Shown here: positions 6,662-7,534 of the stretch, piece by piece | Layout: the number at the start of each line of letters is the position of its first letter | How positions within the stretch are numbered: the first letter of the stretch is position 1 | From: Pseudomonas sp. PGPPP3 | GTDB taxonomy: Bacteria; Pseudomonadota; Gammaproteobacteria; Pseudomonadales; Pseudomonadaceae | DNA length: 7,534 bases | Reading direction: 5' to 3' | Assembly (NCBI GenBank): GCA_002256055.1 | Contig: NKIE01000025.1 | Coordinates: 6,025-13,558, forward strand | Program-made: the position numbers and the translations under genes | The notes under the pieces: generated by a model | What the model saw: only the letters and a program-made list of their open reading frames with translations | Told to the model about the DNA's origin: nothing | Databases searched by the model: none

Positions 6662-7534
6662 TTAGACGAACAGTTTCACACCCAGCCAGAACAGGCCAGC
6701 GGACAGTGTAATGGTGGCCGGCAGGGTCAACACCCAGGCCATCAGGATCGTGCGCACGGTGCCCAGTTGCAGGCCGCTCTTGTTCGCCACCATAGTACCG
6801 GCGACGCCCGAGGACAATACGTGGGTGGTGGACACTGGCAGGCTGTAGACGTTGGCCAGGCCGATGGCAATGGCGGCAGTAATCTGCGCACTCATACCTT
6901 GGGCGTAGGTCATGCCTTGCTTGCCGATCTTCTCGCCGACGGTCAGGACCACGCGCTTCCAGCCGATCATGGTGCCCAGGCCGAGGGCCAGGGCGACCGC
7001 GAGGATGACCCAGAACGGGGCATATTCGGTGGTGGCAGTGAGGTCTTTACGCAGTTTTTCCAGGTCGGCTACTTCACGCTTGGGCAGCTCTTTGAGTTTG
7101 CTGACCTTCTTCGCGGTGTCGTCCAGGCACAGCAGGTAGCGGCGTACTTCGGTGCGCTCCTGTTGCGGCATGGCGTTGTAGTCGGTCACCCCGTCGAGGC
7201 TCTTGAGCAGCGCGGCGATGGTCGGCTCGGTGAGCTTGGCATCGCAGCGGAATTTCTTCGGCAGCTCGGTGCCGTTGGCTTTACCCAGGGCCAGGTACTC
7301 ATTCAGCGAGTCGTTGTTACGGGTGTAGAACTCGCTCAAGTGCTGTGCCGCATCGCGGGTACGCTCGATCTGATAGGTGGTGCTGTTCAGGTCGAGAACG
7401 AACTTGGCCGGCACGATACCGATCAGCACCAGCATGATCAGGCCGATACCCTTCTGGCCGTCGTTGGATCCGTGCACGAAGCTCACACCCATGGCCGACA
7501 GAACCAGCACCAGGCGGTTCCAGAATGGAGGGTG
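6662..7534 (-). CDS. PiT-family inorganic phosphate transporter, 5' end outside the window
   Basis: Only the last 290 residues are present; the frame runs open through the window edge, so the GTG at 7510 is not the true start. PiT proteins are inner-membrane, proton- or cation-coupled low-affinity phosphate (metal-phosphate) importers. The diagnostic internal-repeat motif is visible as FVHGSNDGQKG (visible residues 19-29). The C-terminal partner motif YSLPVSTTHVLSSGVAGTM lies at about 230-248. Between them is a hydrophilic segment of about 120 residues (48-171) with two cysteines (97 and 136) and many charged residues, bounded by membrane helices. The C-terminus ends in a hydrophobic helix (SAGLFWLGVKLFV) and a TAA followed by a strong terminator. 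The function is assigned from the signature motifs. Which PiT subtype it is, and what lies upstream, cannot be told from this window. Confidence 0.93.
   Translation of the reverse strand, partial: HPPFWNRLVLVLSAMGVSFVHGSNDGQKGIGLIMLVLIGIVPAKFVLDLNSTTYQIERTRDAAQHLSEFYTRNNDSLNEYLALGKANGTELPKKFRCDAKLTEPTIAALLKSLDGVTDYNAMPQQERTEVRRYLLCLDDTAKKVSKLKELPKREVADLEKLRKDLTATTEYAPFWVILAVALALGLGTMIGWKRVVLTVGEKIGKQGMTYAQGMSAQITAAIAIGLANVYSLPVSTTHVLSSGVAGTMVANKSGLQLGTVRTILMAWVLTLPATITLSAGLFWLGVKLFV

Overview
The window looks like a chromosomal stretch of a Pseudomonas-type gammaproteobacterium. It is GC-rich, and the proteins resemble familiar pseudomonad or enterobacterial housekeeping families. All six genes lie on the minus strand, so transcription runs from high to low coordinates. 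I see no tRNA or rRNA, CRISPR array, insertion sequence or prophage. No intergenic gap exceeds about 120 bases.

In transcription order, the window opens inside the 3' part of a PiT-family phosphate transporter gene (6662 to the window edge). A strong rho-independent terminator (6612-6642) follows it. Next is a YgiF-type CYTH-CHAD gene (5213-6577), predicted to encode an inorganic triphosphatase with a polyphosphate-associated helical domain. A single in-frame TAA at codon 85 (6323-6325) interrupts it, although the reading frame is otherwise intact for 454 codons. This is the most notable feature of the window. A long hairpin (5153-5191) separates it from an orphan GspE/PilB-type secretion or pilus ATPase (3322-5106). 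Then comes a membrane-bound diguanylate cyclase with a 7TMR-DISM sensor and a GGEEF output domain (1505-3232). The window ends with a tightly coupled pair, a QmcA-like SPFH/stomatin protein (464-1384) and its NfeD partner (12-461), whose genes are 2 bases apart.

Three functional themes sit side by side. Phosphate and polyphosphate metabolism is represented by the transporter and the broken triphosphatase. Surface machinery and c-di-GMP signalling are represented by the ATPase and the cyclase. Membrane microdomain or protein quality control is represented by the SPFH-NfeD pair. Only the last pair is clearly one operon; the other genes are separated by 80-120 base gaps, two of them with strong hairpins. 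I found no convincing evidence of a wholly new system. The points worth following up are the nonsense codon, the orphan ATPase beside a cyclase, and the hairpins.
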